Of a stretch of DNA of 64,000 nucleotides, positions 18,072 to 25,956 are shown in pieces. The translations under genes and the position numbers were made by a program. Positions within the stretch are counted from its first letter, which is position 1, and every line of letters starts with the position of its first letter. The stretch comes from Mesorhizobium sp. STM 4661. GTDB taxonomy: Bacteria; Pseudomonadota; Alphaproteobacteria; Rhizobiales; Rhizobiaceae. Under the pieces are notes generated by a model. It did no database searches. It saw nothing but the letters and a program-made list of their open reading frames with translations, and was not told the DNA's origin. The stretch covers positions 310,001-374,000 of the forward strand of contig NZ_CAAF010000082.1 in the NCBI RefSeq assembly GCF_000359125.1, in the 5' to 3' direction.

Positions 18072-18488
18072 TCAGCAGGCAAGGGCGCGAACATGCCCGG
18101 CTCTTGCATAATCCAGTATTGACTGATCGCGCGTCACGAGCGTCAAATCGAACGCCCGCGCTGTCGCGATCAATATCCTATCCGCCGGATCGCCGTGGAG
18201 CGATCCAGGCAAGAAAGACGATTCAATCAACAATTCCGGCGAAAGAGCCTCGACCTTGATGCCTGGCGTGGCGATCACTTCCCCAAAAATGCTTGCTGGC
18301 GACTTTGCTGCCGCCAACCGGCCCTTAGCGCTCAGCAGGCCCAATTCCCAGGCCGAAATGGGGGAAACCCGGACCTTCTCGTCAACAGCCGCGGCGTTGT
18401 TGATGGCAATCTTGGCTTCCGGCCTGATTGGCTCGTTCAGCGCTATCCATATGATCGCGCAAGTGTCGAGCAGCAGCCTGTGCGTCAC
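18072..18488 (-). CDS. PIN-domain toxin (VapC-like)
   Basis: A 138-residue PIN-domain ribonuclease. The acidic metal-binding set is complete: Asp8 (L-L-L-D-T-C), Glu48 (S-A-W-E-L-G), Asp100/Asp103 (H-G-D-P-A-D-R) and Asp121 (V-T-R-D-Q). The W-E-L and D-P-A-D-R motifs place it with the YhhF/DUF-type VapC group. It overlaps the gene upstream by 4 bases, as toxins usually do with their antitoxin, and is therefore expected to be held inactive by that product. Confidence 0.9.
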   Translation of the reverse strand: MTHRLLLDTCAIIWIALNEPIRPEAKIAINNAAAVDEKVRVSPISAWELGLLSAKGRLAAAKSPASIFGEVIATPGIKVEALSPELLIESSFLPGSLHGDPADRILIATARAFDLTLVTRDQSILDYARAGHVRALAC

Positions 18489-18937
18489 GGCAGCACGTCA
18501 GGCTCAAAGGCCGGCCTCGTGTAATCATGTCCTTGGAGAAGCGTGACCTTGCCTGTCCATATGCCGAAAAGAGGATGGTCGGTATTTCCCTGCGGAAGTT
18601 CGTAGCTAGCCTGCGCTGGTTCCGCCATTCCCGAACGAGTCTTGTCTGTGGTAGCCATATTCGGCTTTCGATAACCTTCGGGCCATCCCTCCAGTTTGAA
18701 ATCCACCCGCTCGTTCGCAAGATCGACACGAGACGCCCGGTAGTTTGCGCGCAACCAGGCGCGCGCCTGGCTGTGCCCGCTCGGGCTGTTCGCCCACCAT
18801 TCCTCCCGCTGTCGTGCCGACGGCGGCAAGCGGCCACCGATAACTTGCTCGATCTCTGCGAAGCTCATCGACATCTGGCCCTGGCCCGAGAATAGGAGAT
18901 GCTCGAAAAGCGGATGGTATTTGGTTCCTTCGGTCAT
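18485..18937 (-). CDS. DUF7662-like protein with antitoxin-like tail
   Basis: A 150-residue protein in the antitoxin position of the PIN toxin (4-base overlap). Residues about 5-62 resemble the DUF7662 domain: P-L-F-E-H-L, then F-A-E-I-E-Q-V-I-G-G-R-L-P-P-S-A-R and W-W-A-N-S, S-Q-A-R-A-W-L. The C-terminal 35 residues (D-H-P-L-F-G-I-W-T-G-K-V-T-L, ending P-D-V-L-P) look like the toxin-binding tail of VapB/AbrB-linked antitoxins. The combination suggests a DNA-binding domain fused to a toxin-neutralising peptide. The function is inferred from position and resemblance. Confidence 0.75.
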   Translation of the reverse strand: MTEGTKYHPLFEHLLFSGQGQMSMSFAEIEQVIGGRLPPSARQREEWWANSPSGHSQARAWLRANYRASRVDLANERVDFKLEGWPEGYRKPNMATTDKTRSGMAEPAQASYELPQGNTDHPLFGIWTGKVTLLQGHDYTRPAFEPDVLP

Positions 18938-18943
18938 CGCACA

Positions 18944-18972
18944 AGCCTAGTTCAACCAGCGTTTTCGGTCAA
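18944..18972 (-). promoter_or_regulatory. Putative promoter of the DUF7662/PIN module
   Basis: On the minus strand TTGACC (18967-18972) and TAGGCT (18944-18949) are separated by 17 bases. The -10 element lies only 6 bases before the ATG at 18937, so the transcript would have an extremely short or absent leader. The spacing is ideal, but the -10 is a modest match. Confidence 0.5.
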
Positions 18973-18977
18973 GGTAT

Positions 18978-18996
18978 AGATAGTATCTTACTATCT
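18978..18996. promoter_or_regulatory. Putative operator of the DUF7662/PIN module
   Basis: A perfect 8-bp inverted repeat, AGATAGTA (18978-18985) and TACTATCT (18989-18996), with a 3-base centre. It is AT-only apart from the G/C pairs inside the arms and lies just upstream of the putative -35. It follows the glutamine synthetase stop (18999) but lacks the GC stem of a terminator. An autoregulatory site for the toxin-antitoxin complex is the simplest reading. Confidence 0.45.
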
Positions 18997-18998
18997 TT

Positions 18999-20369
18999 CT
19001 AATACCGCTCGAATCCCCTGTGCAGTTCCCAATCCGTGATCCGGCGGTCGTATTCGAACTGCTCCCAGCGCGCCGTGTGCACATAGTGTTCGAGCACGTC
19101 CTCGCTAAACGCCTGCTTCAGCATCTTCGATTTCGCCAGCGTCTCGGTCGCGTCGCGTAGCGTCTTCGGAATCTCCGGCAGGCGCGACGCCTGATAGGCA
19201 TCGCCGACGAAGGGTTTTTGCAGTTCCAGCTTCTCGTCGATGCCGGCTAGGCCGGCGGCGATCAGTGCTGCGAAGGCGAGATAGGGGTTGAGGTCGGCGC
19301 CGCCGATACGGCACTCCATGCGGATGCCCTTGGTGCCCTCGCCGCACAGGCGGAAGCCGGCGGTGCGGTTGTCCTCGCTCCACATGATCTTGGTCGGCGC
19401 GAAGGTGCCGGCCTGGAAGCGCTTGTAGGAGTTGATGTAGGGCGCCAGGAACCAGGTGAATTCCTTGGCGTATTTGAGCTGGCCCGCCGCCCATTGCTGG
19501 CCGAGCGTCGACAGCGTCCAGTCGGCCTTTTTGTCGTAGAACAAGGGCGTCTTGCCGTCGGCGCTCCACAGCGAATTGTGGATGTGGCTGGAATTGCCGG
19601 CGAGTGCATAATTGTACTTGGCCATGAAGGAAATCGCCTTGCCTTCGGACTCGGCGATCTCCTTGGCGCCGTTCTTCAGGATGACGTGGCGGTCGGCCAT
19701 GTCGAGCGCCTCGGCGTAGCGCACATTGATCTCTTCCTGGCCGGGACCCCATTCGCCCTTGGAGTTCTCGATCGGAATGCCGGCCGCTTCCATCTCGTTG
19801 CGCAGCCGTCGCATGACGCCTTCTTCCTTGGTGGTGATGCCGATCTGGTAGTCGCCGATATAGGGGGAAGCGGTGTCGAGACTTTGCCAATGCTTCTTGC
19901 GGGCCGAATCGTAGGTCTCGCTGAACAGATAGAATTCGAGTTCGGAGGCGAAATAGCCGATATAGCCGCGCTCGGCGAGCCGCTTGATCTGCTTCTTCAG
20001 CATGGCGCGCGGCGAATGCGCGAGGTCGTCATGGTCGTGGTGGTCGAGCACGTCGCAGATCACCAGCGCGGTCCTTTCCAGCCACGGAATGCGCCGCAGT
20101 GTCGAAAGGTCCGGCTTCATGACGAAATCGCCATAACCCTTCGACCAGCTTGCCGCCTTGTAGCCCGGCACCGGTTCCATATCGATGTCGGCGGCCAGGA
20201 GATAGTTGCAGCCATGCGTCTCGTCATGCGCGGAATCGACGAAATACTGCGCCAGGAACCGCTTTCCCGCGAGCCGCCCCTGCATGTCGACGATGCAGGC
20301 CAGCACCGTGTCGACCTCGCCGCTGGAGACCGCTTTCTTCAATTGATCGAACGAGAAATTTCCGGCCAT
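18999..20369 (-). CDS. Glutamine synthetase family protein (PuuA/gamma-glutamyl ligase type)
   Basis: A 456-residue member of the glutamine synthetase superfamily. The metal and ATP residues are in place: S-E-L-E-F near 145, E-W-G-P-G-Q-E-E-I-N near 210, the H-x-H pair in N-S-S-H-I-H-N near 270 and the arginine in M-E-C-R-I-G-G-A near 358. The adenylylation loop of nitrogen-regulated GlnA (N-L-Y-D-L) is absent, pointing to a specialised gamma-glutamyl amine ligase. The start at 20369 has AAAGGA upstream and gives the standard N-terminus. It is downstream of an APC permease gene, so ligation of an imported amine or amino acid to glutamate is likely. Confidence 0.88.
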   Translation of the reverse strand: MAGNFSFDQLKKAVSSGEVDTVLACIVDMQGRLAGKRFLAQYFVDSAHDETHGCNYLLAADIDMEPVPGYKAASWSKGYGDFVMKPDLSTLRRIPWLERTALVICDVLDHHDHDDLAHSPRAMLKKQIKRLAERGYIGYFASELEFYLFSETYDSARKKHWQSLDTASPYIGDYQIGITTKEEGVMRRLRNEMEAAGIPIENSKGEWGPGQEEINVRYAEALDMADRHVILKNGAKEIAESEGKAISFMAKYNYALAGNSSHIHNSLWSADGKTPLFYDKKADWTLSTLGQQWAAGQLKYAKEFTWFLAPYINSYKRFQAGTFAPTKIMWSEDNRTAGFRLCGEGTKGIRMECRIGGADLNPYLAFAALIAAGLAGIDEKLELQKPFVGDAYQASRLPEIPKTLRDATETLAKSKMLKQAFSEDVLEHYVHTARWEQFEYDRRITDWELHRGFERY

Positions 20370-20415
20370 TCCTTTGGCACTCCAGCGCTTGTCGATTGAA
20401 ACGGGAAACCGAAAC

Positions 20416-20440
20416 CATGGCCGGCGCGAGGCCGGCCATG
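20416..20440 (-). terminator. Possible terminator or processing hairpin after the APC permease gene
   Basis: A 10-bp inverted repeat CATGGCCGGC (20416-20425) and GCCGGCCATG (20431-20440) with a 5-base loop. Read on the minus strand it is followed by a T-rich stretch (GGTTTCGGTTTCCCGTTT). It lies between the permease stop at 20456 and the glutamine synthetase start at 20369, so it may partly terminate or stabilise the permease message. Confidence 0.5.
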
Positions 20441-20455
20441 GCCGTGATGGTGGGG

Positions 20456-22018
20456 TCAGTGGCCGGTTTCGCCGACCGCCTGTTCCGCCGCCCTGATGGC
20501 GGCCTGGCGCTTGGCGATCTGGTCGCCGATCGGCGGGCCCTGGAAGCGGCGATTCTCGAAACCGAACCAGAGCACGGCGGTCAGCACGATAAAGCCCAGT
20601 GTAATGTAGAGCACCTTGTCGTTCGGTGGCTGAATGGCGATGTAGAAGATAATCACCATGCCGATGACCGACAGGATGCAAAACAGCTTGAACAGACCGG
20701 CGCCGAGATTCCACGGGCCGGGATTTGGCCATTTCTCGGTTCCGAAAGCCATCATGCCAAGCACGATCGGAATGATGAAGGACAGAAACAGGAACACCAG
20801 CGTCGAATTGACAACGATGGTGTAGATGTTGGTGCCGCCGATCGAGATGAACTGGGCAAGAAAGACATAGATGATTTCGAGGGCCGCAGCGGTCCAGATG
20901 GCGTTGACCGGCGTGCGCCAGGCTGGGCTGACCTTGGCGAGCGAGGCCGAGCCAACCGGCATGCCGCCGTCGCGCGAGAAGGCGAACAGCATGCGCGAGG
21001 CCGAGGTCACCGTGGCAAGGCCGCACAGAAACTGGGCGATCAGGATGGCCAGATAAAGCAGTGTCTTCAGCCATGCCGGCAGGATCGCGTCCATGGTGGC
21101 AAAGAACACGCCCCAGCCCTGCTTGGCGCCGACGGCCAGATCCGGAATTGCCAGGACGATGGCGCACAGCATCACCCAGCCGATCAGCGACGACCACAGC
21201 ACGGACGAAACAATCGCCCGCGGGACCGAGTGCGCGGCCTTCAACGTCTCTTCCGAAGTGTGCGCCGATGCGTCATAGCCGGTGATGGTGTAGACCGGCA
21301 GCAGCAGGCAGAGCAGGAAGAGGTACATCATGGAATCGGTTTGCGGGAAAACGCCGCCACCCGCATCGCCCGAATAGTTGGTGAACGTCCACAGCCGCGT
21401 GATGTCGATCGCCGGTGCAAACACCAGGCAAGCCACGATCAGCACCGCCGTTGCTCCGAGAATCAGGAAGCCGGAAGCATCCGTCAGCATGGCCGTGAGC
21501 TTGATGCCGAAGTGATTGAGCAGCGCCTGAAGGACGGTTATGAAGGCGACGAACCCGACGATTTCGCCCGGCGTGCCCGTCATGCCGAACGCCGCGCCGA
21601 ACGTGCCGACGAAGAAGAACGCGGTGCCGATATTGATGGCGCCGAGCACCGTGATCAGGCCGAGCAGGTTGAGCCAGGCGGTGAGCCAACCGGTGAAGCG
21701 GTTGCCGAGGATCGACGCCCAGTGATAGAGGCCCCCGGCGGTCGGGAATGCCGAGGCGATCTGCGCCATGGCAAGGGCGAAAAATCCGGAAACGGCGCAG
21801 CCGACGATCCAGCCGATGCCGGCGCCCGCGCCGCCGATCGACGACGTGGCTTGCGCGAAGGAATTGATGCCGCCTGATAGGATGCAGATGATCGAGAACG
21901 AGATGGCGAAATTCGAGAAGCGGCTCATGCTTCGCGACAGTTCCTGGGCATAGCCCATTCCGTGGAGGACCTTCAGGTCCTCCTTCTTATCGACGTCCGA
22001 ATAGTCTTGCGCTGACAT
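20456..22018 (-). CDS. APC family amino acid/amine permease
   Basis: A 520-residue inner-membrane transporter of the amino acid-polyamine-organocation superfamily. About twelve hydrophobic helices begin after a 40-residue hydrophilic N-terminus; the first carries F-A-I-S-F-S-I-I-C-I-L-S-G-G-I, the unwound helix-1 region where substrate binds. The start at 22018 (M-S-A-Q-D-Y) has GGGGAC 5 bases before it; the longer open frame upstream is an arginine-rich extension without support. It is flanked by the glutamine synthetase-like and amidohydrolase genes on the same strand, so it probably imports their substrate. Confidence 0.92.
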   Translation of the reverse strand: MSAQDYSDVDKKEDLKVLHGMGYAQELSRSMSRFSNFAISFSIICILSGGINSFAQATSSIGGAGAGIGWIVGCAVSGFFALAMAQIASAFPTAGGLYHWASILGNRFTGWLTAWLNLLGLITVLGAINIGTAFFFVGTFGAAFGMTGTPGEIVGFVAFITVLQALLNHFGIKLTAMLTDASGFLILGATAVLIVACLVFAPAIDITRLWTFTNYSGDAGGGVFPQTDSMMYLFLLCLLLPVYTITGYDASAHTSEETLKAAHSVPRAIVSSVLWSSLIGWVMLCAIVLAIPDLAVGAKQGWGVFFATMDAILPAWLKTLLYLAILIAQFLCGLATVTSASRMLFAFSRDGGMPVGSASLAKVSPAWRTPVNAIWTAAALEIIYVFLAQFISIGGTNIYTIVVNSTLVFLFLSFIIPIVLGMMAFGTEKWPNPGPWNLGAGLFKLFCILSVIGMVIIFYIAIQPPNDKVLYITLGFIVLTAVLWFGFENRRFQGPPIGDQIAKRQAAIRAAEQAVGETGH

Positions 22019-22038
22019 TTTTGTCCCCTTTTTGGTTC

Positions 22039-22857
22039 TTAGCTGGCCGATTGTACTGACTTTCCCACTGCGCTTGGTCGGGAGCCGCTGGCCTCGTCGG
22101 GCTCCAGATCTAGAAAAATGCCTGTGAGCAGATCCGCCCATTTCCGCTGCCCGGCCTCGCCGGAGATTTCGTCGTTGCGGATTTCGATCATCGCGCAGGG
22201 AAGCCCCCGCGAGCGCGCGTGCCGCTCCAGCGTGAAATAGACGCGGTCGGCCGGCGAATAGGGTTCGTTGACGCCGACCGTGATGCCGGCGAGGCGCTGA
22301 AGCGCGGCAATGAGTGGAGACGCGAGCCGGCGGTCCTCGTCATGGATGATGCCGATGTGCCATGGCCGGCTCTTGCCCTTGTAGACCGGGGTGAAGGAGT
22401 GGACGGACACCAGCCGAGTCTCCTGCCCCCGCGCCAGCCTTTTGTAGATGACGTGGCCGACCGCATCGTGGAAGGGCTGCCATGACAAGGCGACGCGCGC
22501 GGCGCGCTGCTTGTCCGACAGGCCGGCATTGCCGGGAATGATCGTGGTCTCGCTGACCGGCGGCACCAGGTCCGGTGCGTCGAGCGGCCGGTTGCAATCG
22601 ATGACGAGACGCGAAATGCGGGTCTCGACCAGTGTTGCGTCAAGCGCCTCGGCCATGCGGCGAGCGACCGGCAGCGCTCCGGGATCCCAGGCGATATGGC
22701 GGGAAAGCTCTTCGGCAGCGAGGCCGAGCGTTCCGAATTCGGCCGGCAGGAAGTTGGAGGCGTGGTCGCAGGTGAAGACGAAGGGGCTCGAGCCGCCGGG
22801 GTTGGTCACCCTTACGGTCTCAGAGGATGCAAGGCTGGCGGGCCGTGCTGTCTCCAT
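22039..22857 (-). CDS. N-formylglutamate amidohydrolase family protein
   Basis: A 272-residue member of the FGase (HutG-like) family, which hydrolyses N-formyl-L-glutamate or related N-acyl amides. Family landmarks are F-T-C-D-H-A-S-N near the N-terminus, A-W-D-P-G-A at about 53-58, V-I-D-C-N-R at about 84-89, V-S-V-H-S-F-T-P-V at about 150-158 and I-E-I-R-N-D near 226; the histidines and glutamate fit a zinc hydrolase. No other hut genes are present. The company of a gamma-glutamyl ligase-like enzyme suggests it may release an N-acylated or gamma-glutamylated product. It is the first gene of the run and divergent from the RpiR regulator. Confidence 0.88.
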   Translation of the reverse strand: METARPASLASSETVRVTNPGGSSPFVFTCDHASNFLPAEFGTLGLAAEELSRHIAWDPGALPVARRMAEALDATLVETRISRLVIDCNRPLDAPDLVPPVSETTIIPGNAGLSDKQRAARVALSWQPFHDAVGHVIYKRLARGQETRLVSVHSFTPVYKGKSRPWHIGIIHDEDRRLASPLIAALQRLAGITVGVNEPYSPADRVYFTLERHARSRGLPCAMIEIRNDEISGEAGQRKWADLLTGIFLDLEPDEASGSRPSAVGKSVQSAS

Positions 22858-22993
22858 TGTCTGCCGTCCCCGGGGAGCGCTGTATCGTATGTTACGTATT
22901 TTGCCTCATTGCGTCCCTGTGGATGATTTCATACAGTTTGTCCGGCTTTGTCAAACGCGATTTCCGTTAGCTAGGCCAAGAGCGGGGGAAAAC

Positions 22994-23821
22994 ATGATTT
23001 CCAGCATTGCCGAACTGATCTCGGACCGCATCGGCGCGATGCCGGCCGGCGAGCGGCGCGCCGCCCAGACATTGATCGCCAACTACCCCTTGATCGGCCT
23101 GAAGACCGTCGCCGAATTCTCGGCGGCAGCTGGCGTGTCGTCGCCGACGATCCTGCGTTTTGTCGCCCGGCTCGGCTTCCAGAACTATCCTGAATTCCAG
23201 TCGGCGCTGCAGGACGAACTGGCGGCGCAATTGCAGTCGCCGGCGTCGCGCACGCTCAATCCATCGTCGCCGGGTGGTGGCGCGGTGTCGCCAATGCTGG
23301 AGGCGACGCTCGACAACATGCGCGAGACCTTCAGGCACCTGTCCGACAAGCAGCTTGCCGACATTGCCGCAAAACTCGCCGACCGGCGCGGTAAGACATT
23401 CCTCATCGGCGGCCGCTTCACCGATCCGCTGGCACGCTACATGGCCGCCCACCTCGCCATCGTCCAACCCAATGTCTTTCACCTCGCCGGACAGGAAAGC
23501 ATCTGGCGCGACCGGCTGATCGACATGGGCAAGCGCGACGTGCTGATCATCTTCGACATCAGACGCTACCAGGACAGCCTGGTGCGCTTTGCCGAGACCG
23601 CGCATCAGCGCGGCGTGCAGATCGTGCTGTTCACCGACCAGTGGCTGTCGCCGATCGCCCGCTTCGCTCGCCATGTCATTGCCGGACGCACCGCGGTGCC
23701 TTCGGCCTGGGATTCCTCGGCCGCCCTTTTCGTCGTCGCCGAAACGCTGATCGGCGCCGTCACGAGGCAACTCGAGGCCGACGGCGCCAAGCGCATTCGT
23801 GAGCTGGAAAGCCTGCGGTAG
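22994..23821 (+). CDS. MurR/RpiR family transcriptional regulator
   Basis: A 275-residue regulator with an N-terminal RpiR helix-turn-helix domain (about 1-78; A-A-G-V-S-S-P-T-I-L-R-F-V-A-R-L-G-F at the recognition helix) and a C-terminal SIS domain (about 110-255; F-L-I-G-G-R-F-T-D) that normally senses a phosphosugar or related ligand. The start at 22994 has AGCGGGGGAA upstream; the open frame continues upstream only by chance, overlapping the divergent amidohydrolase gene. It is likely to control the divergent amidohydrolase-permease-glutamine synthetase run. Confidence 0.92.
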   Translation: MISSIAELISDRIGAMPAGERRAAQTLIANYPLIGLKTVAEFSAAAGVSSPTILRFVARLGFQNYPEFQSALQDELAAQLQSPASRTLNPSSPGGGAVSPMLEATLDNMRETFRHLSDKQLADIAAKLADRRGKTFLIGGRFTDPLARYMAAHLAIVQPNVFHLAGQESIWRDRLIDMGKRDVLIIFDIRRYQDSLVRFAETAHQRGVQIVLFTDQWLSPIARFARHVIAGRTAVPSAWDSSAALFVVAETLIGAVTRQLEADGAKRIRELESLR

Positions 23822-23954
23822 GGTCCCCAATCACCCCGAACGACCGGGTTCGACGCCGTTGCGATCATCGGCAACAGACGTCGCGGCGGCTCGAAAAACG
23901 ACCTCAAAATCCCCTCTCGCCTCAAAATCCCTCTTGAACGTCGTTCCGGCGACG

Positions 23955-24383
23955 CTACGGGGTCAAGTCCAAGACTGCTGTCCTGCTCCGCATGTCGACG
24001 GGAAGGGAAACGTGCTCGTGCGTGATCATCCATCTGTCTCCGGATCGACGAAATGCATTGCTCACGCGTACCCAGTAGTCGACATTCGCGCCTGTTTTCA
24101 GGGTGCCACGCGCTCGGATAAGCATCCATGCGGCGGCAACCGCGTCGCCGGCCGCAATATCCAGTTGGCCAAGCTCCTGGCCAATCGGACCAGACCAGCG
24201 GGGAAACCAATCTAAGAACCGCTCGCGAAGAGCGTTGGATCCCACATACCGAAGCGGCGGTACGAGGTCGAAATAGACTATGTCGTCGGAGTAAAGGGAC
24301 ATAAGCCACTCGATGTCCTTGGCGCCCATGGCAGCCGATCGACTCTCCAGCAGCTCCCTGATCGCGGCTTCAACGCCAGGCAT
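23955..24383 (-). CDS. Nuclear transport factor 2-like / SnoaL-like protein
   Basis: A 142-residue protein with the NTF2-like cone fold signature: an N-terminal helix (V-E-A-A-I-R-E-L-L-E-S-R-S-A-A), then L-M-S-L-Y-S-D-D-I-V-Y-F-D and W-M-L-I-R-A-R-G-T and W-M-I-T-H-E-H-V-S-L-P-V-D near the C-terminus. The last is typical of ketosteroid-isomerase-like proteins annotated as YybH/SgcJ-like. The start at 24383 has a strong GGAGGAG 3 bases upstream. The catalytic role is not known. It stands alone between two opposite-strand genes. Confidence 0.85.
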   Translation of the reverse strand: MPGVEAAIRELLESRSAAMGAKDIEWLMSLYSDDIVYFDLVPPLRYVGSNALRERFLDWFPRWSGPIGQELGQLDIAAGDAVAAAWMLIRARGTLKTGANVDYWVRVSNAFRRSGDRWMITHEHVSLPVDMRSRTAVLDLTP

Positions 24384-24792
24384 CGTCTCCTCCAATCTCA
24401 GCATTTTGCCGGCTTGCCGAGGCTGTCTCTTCCCCTCCCACGTTGTCATCAAGGTAACCACCGATAGTGCTCCCCGACAAGCAGCCTTCACCACTTGAAA
24501 CAATCACGGAAATCATCCTGGCGCGGCGATGGCTCAAGCGCCGAGATCTCCCGCGATCGGCTTCATCCTCTACGTGGTCATCGGCAATGAGCCCATCTCG
24601 GTCATTGGCGGCAGCCAACTGATCGAGTTTTGATTCCAAGCGTAGTTCTGCCAACGTTACATAGATTTAATGTGTGGCAGCGGCAGAATTGCCATAAAGC
24701 CATGATATCGGCGCGGCTTCGCACGTACCGGGTGCGTCGCTGCGTTTTATGCTTGGGGAAACCGGTAGACGTTTTTGCCAACCGGAGTGCCG
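24384..24792. other. 409-base intergenic region with no convincing gene
   Basis: This gap separates the NTF2-like gene from the divergent efflux operon. A 34-codon plus-strand frame (24529-24633) and a longer minus-strand frame overlapping the NTF2 gene start are present, but neither has a good ribosome binding site or recognisable motifs. It should hold the promoters of both flanking units; no clear element could be fixed. Confidence 0.4.
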
Positions 24793-25956
24793 ATGGCCGC
24801 CTGGAAACAAATAGTCTTTGCGCTTGTGATCCTGGTGGCGGCGGCTGCCGCCTGGGTTCGCTTTTTTCCCGGCGCGCCGGATGTGCTGGCGCGCTGGGGC
24901 ATCGACTGGGCTTATGCCGCGACGCCCCCGGCCGAGACGGGCGCGGTCACCAACGCCAGGCAGGCAGAGGGCCGCAATGGCGCCGGCCAACTGGTGACCA
25001 TCGTCGCTTTGCCGGCGGCGAAGGCTGTTATCAATGATCGCTTGCAGGCGATCGGCACCGGCCGCGCCAACGCGTCGGTGACGGTCAATCCCTACAGTTC
25101 CGGCCGCATCGTCGAATTCCTGGTCAAGTCCGGCGCCCGTATCGAGAAGGGTGAGATCATCGCCACCCTCGATTCCGACACCGAGGTCATCGCCCAGAAT
25201 CGCGCCAAGCTTGCCTTGCAGGATGCGCAGGCCAAGCTCAATCGGGTCAAGTCGCTCAGGGCTTCCAATGCCGCGACAGCCGTCGCCGTCGCCGATGCCG
25301 AGGTGGTGCTGGCCAATGCCAAACTGGCGCTCAGCGATGCGGAACTGGCCTTGCAGCGCCGTTCGATCGTCGCGCCGATATCGGGCACAGTGGGCATCCT
25401 GCCGATTTCGGCCGGCAATTACGTGACCGGCCAGTCGGCGATCGCCACCCTTGACGACCGCTCCAGCATACTGGTCGATTTCTGGGTGCCGGAGCGCTTC
25501 GCCGCCGCCGTCAAGGTCGGCGCGCAATTGTCGGCGACGCCGATCGCCAATCCCAACATGAGCTACACCGGTACGGTTTCCGCCATCGACAACCACATCG
25601 ACGAGAACAGCCGCACCCTTCTGGTCAAGGCGACGATCGCCAATCCGGCCGATTCGCTGCGTGCCGGCATGTCCTTCCAGATCACCATGAAATTCCCCGG
25701 CGACAGCTATCCGGCGGTCAGCCCGCTGGCGATCCAGTGGGGCTCGGACGGCGCCTATGTCTGGGCGATCGAGGACGGCAAGGCCAAACGCGTTGCCGTC
25801 CGCGTCATCCAGCGCAACACGGAGACCGTGTTGATCGACGCCCCGATCGTCAGCGGCGACATGGTGGTGACCGAGGGTACCCAGAGCGTCAGCGAAGGCG
25901 GCGAGGTCCGTATCGCCGGCGAAGAACAGCGCGCCGCCGACGCCAACGGCTCATGA
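24793..25956 (+). CDS. RND efflux periplasmic adaptor (HlyD/MFP family)
   Basis: A 387-residue membrane-fusion protein. An N-terminal hydrophobic anchor (about 5-24) is followed by the lipoyl half-motifs (G-R-I-V-E-F-L-V-K-S-G-A-R-I-E-K-G near 104 and R-R-S-I-V-A-P-I-S-G-T-V-G near 195), an alpha-helical hairpin between them, then beta-barrel and membrane-proximal domains. The ATG at 24793 follows CGGAG by 5 bases. Its stop overlaps the pump gene (ATGA). It links the RND pump to an outer-membrane channel that is not encoded here. Confidence 0.93.
   Translation: MAAWKQIVFALVILVAAAAAWVRFFPGAPDVLARWGIDWAYAATPPAETGAVTNARQAEGRNGAGQLVTIVALPAAKAVINDRLQAIGTGRANASVTVNPYSSGRIVEFLVKSGARIEKGEIIATLDSDTEVIAQNRAKLALQDAQAKLNRVKSLRASNAATAVAVADAEVVLANAKLALSDAELALQRRSIVAPISGTVGILPISAGNYVTGQSAIATLDDRSSILVDFWVPERFAAAVKVGAQLSATPIANPNMSYTGTVSAIDNHIDENSRTLLVKATIANPADSLRAGMSFQITMKFPGDSYPAVSPLAIQWGSDGAYVWAIEDGKAKRVAVRVIQRNTETVLIDAPIVSGDMVVTEGTQSVSEGGEVRIAGEEQRAADANGS

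Noticed and set aside
20150..21877. A 575-codon plus-strand frame across the glutamine synthetase and APC permease genes
   Set aside because: It crosses two real genes on the other strand and has shadow-type composition.
22448..22993. N-terminal extension of the RpiR regulator
   Set aside because: It would overlap the divergent amidohydrolase gene for 400 bases and lacks family similarity; the ATG at 22994 has a ribosome binding site.
24529..24633. A 34-codon frame in the gap before the efflux operon
   Set aside because: No ribosome binding site and no recognisable motif; too short to support.
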